NCBI GenBank assembly: GCA_964442325.1
Contig: CAYTYX010000020.1
Location: 1 to 7,934 of the forward strand
Direction of reading: 5' to 3'
Length of the DNA stretch: 7,934 nt
DNA from: CAYTYX01 sp964442325
GTDB lineage: Bacteria > Patescibacteriota > Saccharimonadia > Saccharimonadales > UBA10212
Below, piece by piece: positions 5,208 to 7,934 of this stretch. A program made the position numbers and the translations under genes. Under the pieces are notes generated by a model, which ran no database searches, had not been told where the DNA came from, and worked only from the letters and a program-made list of their open reading frames with translations. Every line of letters begins with the position of its first letter. Position 1 is the first letter of the stretch.

Positions 5208-7262
5208 ATGAACCCAAATAACAACCCTAAACCAAACCAACCGCCCAGACGTAGAAACGCTGGCGGCCAAGCGCCTACTAGCGGCCGACGTCAAAGCCGT
5301 GGCGCCGCTATCAGAGCCCAAAAGCGTTCTGTCGACGACGCCAACAAAATAGCCAACAAATATCTGGGCAGTGGGGTACCAGCCGGCCAACCGCCGCCAG
5401 CTCGACGCCGCGCTAACCTAATTGATGACTCGCCAAAGCTAAAAATCATCGGCCTGGGCGGTATGGACGGCATCGGCAGTAAAAACTGCATAGTGATTGA
5501 ATACCAAAATGACGCAATTGTAATGGACTGCGGCAACGACCTATCAATTGATTTGCCCGGCGTCAATTACGGCATTGCCGACGTAACCTATTTAGACGAA
5601 ATTAAGTCTAAACTGCGCGCCTTTGTGATTACCCACGGCCACTTAGACCACACCGGCGGCCTGGCCCACGTAGTTCCAAAATACAATCTGCCAATCTACG
5701 GCAGCCGCTTCACTATCGGCATGGTCGAGAAGGCCTTCGAGAACTTTAGCGTGCCAATGCCCGACGGCTTTGAACTCAAAACCGTCATAATGAACGAAGA
5801 TACCCACGAACGCCTTAAAATCGGCGCCTTTTTTGTGGAGCTGGTGCGGGTGACGCACGCCATCCCGGGCAGCACCCTCGTTGTAGTTGATACGCCGGTA
5901 GGGCGGGTAATTAATACCGGCGACTTTAGGCTAGATCCAAGTCCGCTAAATCACGAACCAACCGACATCGAGCGCCTAAAACAGCTGGGCAAAGAAGGCG
6001 TCCTGGTAATGCTGGGCGAAAGCACCAACACCGAGCGCCTAGGCCGTACGCCAAGCGAAAGTTCGCTAGAACCAAGCTTTACCCAAATAATGCAAAACGC
6101 GCCCGGCCGGCTGTTTGTGGCCATATTTTCGTCTAACGTTTACCGCATCCAGATGACGGTCAACGCTGCCATCAAACATAACCGCAAAATCGCGCTCGAC
6201 GGCCGCAGCCTTATCGGCGTGCTAGAAATGGCGGTGCGCAACGGCTTTATACGCATACCAAAAGGAATGATTGTGCCAATTGCGTCGCTAGGTAAAATGA
6301 AAGACCAAGAAGTAGTGGTAGTTTGTACCGGCTCTCAAGGCGAACCCAACAGCGCCTTGCAGCGCATGGCCACCGGCGACCACCAGCAGGTAGCCCTAAA
6401 AGAGCAAGACACGGTAATTCTATCTAGTACGCCTATTCCGGGCAACGATATGTTAATCGACGAGATGATAAACGACCTTATGAAAAAGGGCGTCCACGTC
6501 TTTAGGCATAATACCCACGAGCTAGACGGCGTGGGTCCGCTGCACGTATCGGGTCACGGCGCAATCGACGAATACGCCGAAATGATAGATATGCTTAAAC
6601 CCAAATTCTTCATCCCGATTTACGGCGATTACCGCAGCAAACAGCGCCACATCAACATTGCCATCAATCAAGGCATCCCGCGCGTCAACTGTCTAAATGC
6701 CGATAACGGCAACGTCATCACATTTACCAAAGACAAAATGGCGGTGGAGGGGCAGGTGCCCCACGGCACGGTGCTGGTAGACCAAACCGGCTCGGTGGTT
6801 AGTCACGTGGTGGTTAAAGACCGCGTCTTACTGGCCGAAGAAGGCCTGGTAGCGGTGGTACTAACGGTCGATAAACGCACTGGCTCGCTTCTAACCAGCC
6901 CTGACATCATCAGCCGCGGCTTCATCTATATGAAAGATAACGAAGAGCTAATCAATGCCTTCCGCACAGAGTTGCGCCGGGCGGTGGCGCAGCGCTTTAA
7001 GCGGGTAGATTTAGACCGCTTTAAATCAGAAATCAAAGACTATATTACGCACTTTTTGTACGAGCACACCCAGCACAGCCCAATTGTCATTCCGGTAGTC
7101 AATGTGATTGGCGGCCGCCAAAGTGGGCCAAAGCCTATAGACCAGGGCAATGGCAACGGCGTCAACAAAGAAAAGTCGGCCGAAGTGGTTGCGGCCGAGC
7201 AGCAGCAACGGTTTGCACAGTTGAGGCAACGGCTCTTGAATCAAGACGGTCGCGAAGCCTAG
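5208..7262 (+). CDS. rnj: ribonuclease J (metallo-beta-lactamase/beta-CASP RNase)
   Basis: RNase J matures and degrades RNA as a zinc-dependent endonuclease and 5'-to-3' exonuclease, replacing RNase E in many bacteria. The product has 684 residues against roughly 550-560 in Bacillus. The excess is mostly a disordered N-terminal tail of about 75 residues rich in Asn, Pro, Gln and Arg, plus a C-terminal tail with GNGNGVNKEK. The core begins at LKIIGLGGMDGIGSKNCIVIEY. Metal ligands are visible in THGHLDHTGG (His143, His145, Asp147, His148), His217 in VTHAIPGS and Asp239 in NTGDFRLD. The beta-CASP domain shows VVCTGSQGEPNSALQRMATG and LHVSGHG (His450). The C-terminal part contains SRGFIYMKDNEEL and VNVIGG. 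AAGGA at 5191-5195 is a rather distant ribosome site (12 bases). It sits 44 bases after the glycosylase gene, probably in the pnp operon, which pairs the two main RNA-decay nucleases. Confidence 0.97.
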   Translation: MNPNNNPKPNQPPRRRNAGGQAPTSGRRQSRGAAIRAQKRSVDDANKIANKYLGSGVPAGQPPPARRRANLIDDSPKLKIIGLGGMDGIGSKNCIVIEYQNDAIVMDCGNDLSIDLPGVNYGIADVTYLDEIKSKLRAFVITHGHLDHTGGLAHVVPKYNLPIYGSRFTIGMVEKAFENFSVPMPDGFELKTVIMNEDTHERLKIGAFFVELVRVTHAIPGSTLVVVDTPVGRVINTGDFRLDPSPLNHEPTDIERLKQLGKEGVLVMLGESTNTERLGRTPSESSLEPSFTQIMQNAPGRLFVAIFSSNVYRIQMTVNAAIKHNRKIALDGRSLIGVLEMAVRNGFIRIPKGMIVPIASLGKMKDQEVVVVCTGSQGEPNSALQRMATGDHQQVALKEQDTVILSSTPIPGNDMLIDEMINDLMKKGVHVFRHNTHELDGVGPLHVSGHGAIDEYAEMIDMLKPKFFIPIYGDYRSKQRHINIAINQGIPRVNCLNADNGNVITFTKDKMAVEGQVPHGTVLVDQTGSVVSHVVVKDRVLLAEEGLVAVVLTVDKRTGSLLTSPDIISRGFIYMKDNEELINAFRTELRRAVAQRFKRVDLDRFKSEIKDYITHFLYEHTQHSPIVIPVVNVIGGRQSGPKPIDQGNGNGVNKEKSAEVVAAEQQQRFAQLRQRLLNQDGREA

Positions 7263-7281
7263 TTCCGCTGAAAATAAAGGC

Positions 7282-7310
7282 TTGACTTTGGCGCTGAGGT
7301 AAACTAATAT
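7282..7310 (+). promoter_or_regulatory. promoter of the toxin-antitoxin operon
   Basis: TTGACT (7282-7287), a 17-base spacer and TAATAT (7305-7310) form a near-consensus sigma70-type promoter 20 bases after the RNase J stop. The -10 box is the left edge of a 24-bp palindrome, so a protein bound there would block RNA polymerase. Confidence 0.7.
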
Positions 7311-7328
7311 AACAATATTGTTATATTA
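7305..7328. promoter_or_regulatory. 24-bp perfect palindrome, operator of the toxin-antitoxin operon
   Basis: TAATATAACAAT (7305-7316) is followed immediately by its exact reverse complement ATTGTTATATTA (7317-7328). The site overlaps the -10 box and the expected transcription start. Xre-family antitoxins of HigBA-type modules bind palindromes in their own promoters, so this is the likely operator for the partly visible antitoxin. The palindrome is directly seen; the binding protein is inferred. Confidence 0.75.
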
Positions 7329-7340
7329 AAATTTCTTTGG

Positions 7341-7371
7341 AAGGAGGTATGGATGATAAGGAGGAGGTATG
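7341..7371 (+). promoter_or_regulatory. duplicated ribosome binding site and start of the toxin gene
   Basis: GGAGGTATG occurs twice, at 7343-7351 and 7363-7371, and each is preceded by an AAGGAGG-like purine run. The second ATG (7369) starts the toxin. The first ATG (7349) opens a tiny frame, MDDKEEV, whose TGA (7370-7372) overlaps the toxin ATG. A second nearby ATG (7353) is out of frame. The doubled signal decides the toxin start and could modulate its translation by coupling. Confidence 0.5.
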
Positions 7372-7719
7372 AGGGTAAAGTTCTGGCAATCGACGTCGCT
7401 TCACATTCCAGTCTTGGAATTTATTGAAGACCAGCCCGACGAAGCAGCTCAAAGGATAATGAAAACCATAGACCACCTAACTGAAAAGGGACTAGATTTA
7501 CTTGCCAGTCCTAATAAGATGAAACAACTGAAAGGTTACAAAGGTCTCTTTGAACTAAGGATTGATTTCAAGGGTGTTTATTACCGCATCATTTTTTGCG
7601 TGATTAATGGAATTGCATGGTTGCTTTCAGCCTTTAAGAAGAAAGACAATCGGACCAAGAACTCATATATTGACGTAGCTTTGGGACGCCAAAGGCAGCT
7701 CAGTCTGGCAAATAGTTAA
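7369..7719 (+). CDS. HigB/Gp49-like toxin of a toxin-antitoxin system
   Basis: The 116-residue product belongs to the RelE-fold, phage-derived Gp49-like/HigB family, whose members cleave mRNA, usually on the ribosome. Family features are the start MRVKFW, a helical segment with FIEDQPDEAAQRIMKTIDHL, then the signature LKGYKGLFELRIDF (residues 54-67), YYRIIFCV (71-78) and LLSAFKKKDNRTKN (85-98). Basic residues Arg64, Arg73 and Lys90-92 are candidates for the RNA-binding and catalytic face. The toxin comes first and the HTH antitoxin second, as in higBA and unlike relBE. The gap to the antitoxin is 19 bases, with its own AAAGGA. Codons such as aga, agg and ata are frequent here and rare in the core genes, which suggests horizontal transfer. 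The family call is firm; the exact subfamily and cleavage specificity are not known. Confidence 0.88.
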   Translation: MRVKFWQSTSLHIPVLEFIEDQPDEAAQRIMKTIDHLTEKGLDLLASPNKMKQLKGYKGLFELRIDFKGVYYRIIFCVINGIAWLLSAFKKKDNRTKNSYIDVALGRQRQLSLANS

Positions 7720-7738
7720 AAGAAAGGACATAAATAAT

Positions 7739-7934
7739 ATGGATTGGAGAGATGCAAAAGACAGACTTTTGCAGGATAAGGGAAGAAAAGAAGCATATGA
7801 GAAAGTTGACTTGGGTTATGAGATTGGGAAGATGGTTACGGACGCTAGAATCGCCAAGAACATGACACAAGAGAGACTCGCTAATCTTATCGGCACTAAG
7901 CAACCAAGTATCGCAAGAATAGAAAGAGGAAGCT
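7739..7934 (+). CDS. Xre-family HTH antitoxin (3' end outside window)
   Basis: An ATG at 7739, with AAAGGA at 7723-7728 ten bases upstream, opens a frame that runs off the window after 65 codons. The N-terminal 40 residues are charged and helical (MDWRDAKDRLLQDKGRKEAY). A helix-turn-helix follows at about residues 42-64: MTQERLANLIGTKQPSIARI and then ERG, the classic Xre/HigA pattern. Such antitoxins bind and neutralise the toxin made from the same operon and repress the operon promoter; the palindrome at 7305-7328 is the obvious target. The order, spacing and AT-rich codons match the toxin gene. Only the C-terminus is missing from view; nothing suggests it is broken. Confidence 0.88.
   Translation, partial: MDWRDAKDRLLQDKGRKEAYEKVDLGYEIGKMVTDARIAKNMTQERLANLIGTKQPSIARIERGS

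Noticed and set aside
1..7934. CRISPR array, insertion sequence or prophage genes
   Set aside because: No regularly spaced repeats, transposase or integrase motifs, or structural phage genes are visible. The HTH protein at the right end fits a toxin-antitoxin pair better than a phage repressor.

Overview
The window reads as a chromosomal piece of a small-genome bacterium of the Patescibacteria/CPR type, possibly a Saccharibacteria relative. This is an inference from tight gene packing, a very short TruB, a CPR-style RNase J with a long basic N-terminal tail, and moderate GC with mixed codon use. The standard code fits, because no in-frame TGA interrupts any core gene. Nothing in the window fixes the lineage exactly.

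Layout, all genes on the + strand. Positions 2-283 hold the C-terminal tail of an unidentified protein. truB (374-1048) follows, with a promoter that leaves almost no 5' leader. Positions 1035-1602 look like a self-contained foreign cassette: a consensus promoter buried in the truB stop region, a leader with a small hairpin, a strong ribosome binding site, a GC-rich 139-codon gene of unknown function (1118-1537), and a perfect 11-bp hairpin with a UUCG loop. Next is about 240 bases without a gene (1603-1843). It holds a long rod-like imperfect inverted repeat (1636-1772), a 10-bp inverted repeat (1783-1807) and the rpsO promoter.

rpsO (1844-2110), pnp (2266-4401), a 76-codon two-helix membrane protein (4401-4631), a family-4-like uracil-DNA glycosylase (4594-5163) and RNase J (5208-7262) follow closely and are probably one transcription unit. 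The truB...rpsO-pnp order is ancestral in bacteria, and the GC-rich cassette interrupts it. The main theme is RNA handling: tRNA modification (TruB), ribosome assembly (S15), 3'-to-5' decay (PNPase) and 5'-to-3'/endonucleolytic decay (RNase J). The rpsO-pnp gap holds inverted repeats that could form a leader structure, as in other pnp genes.

The right end (7282-7934) is a mobile-type toxin-antitoxin module in toxin-first order: a HigB/Gp49-like toxin and an Xre-family HTH antitoxin cut by the window edge. It has its own strong promoter, whose -10 box lies inside a perfect 24-bp palindrome, the expected operator for autoregulation. Its codons are more AT-rich than those of the core genes.

Most unusual points: the GC-rich orphan cassette with its hairpin, the rod-like structure before rpsO, near-leaderless promoters for truB and rpsO, and a family-4-like uracil-DNA glycosylase that has lost at least three of the four iron-sulfur cysteines.
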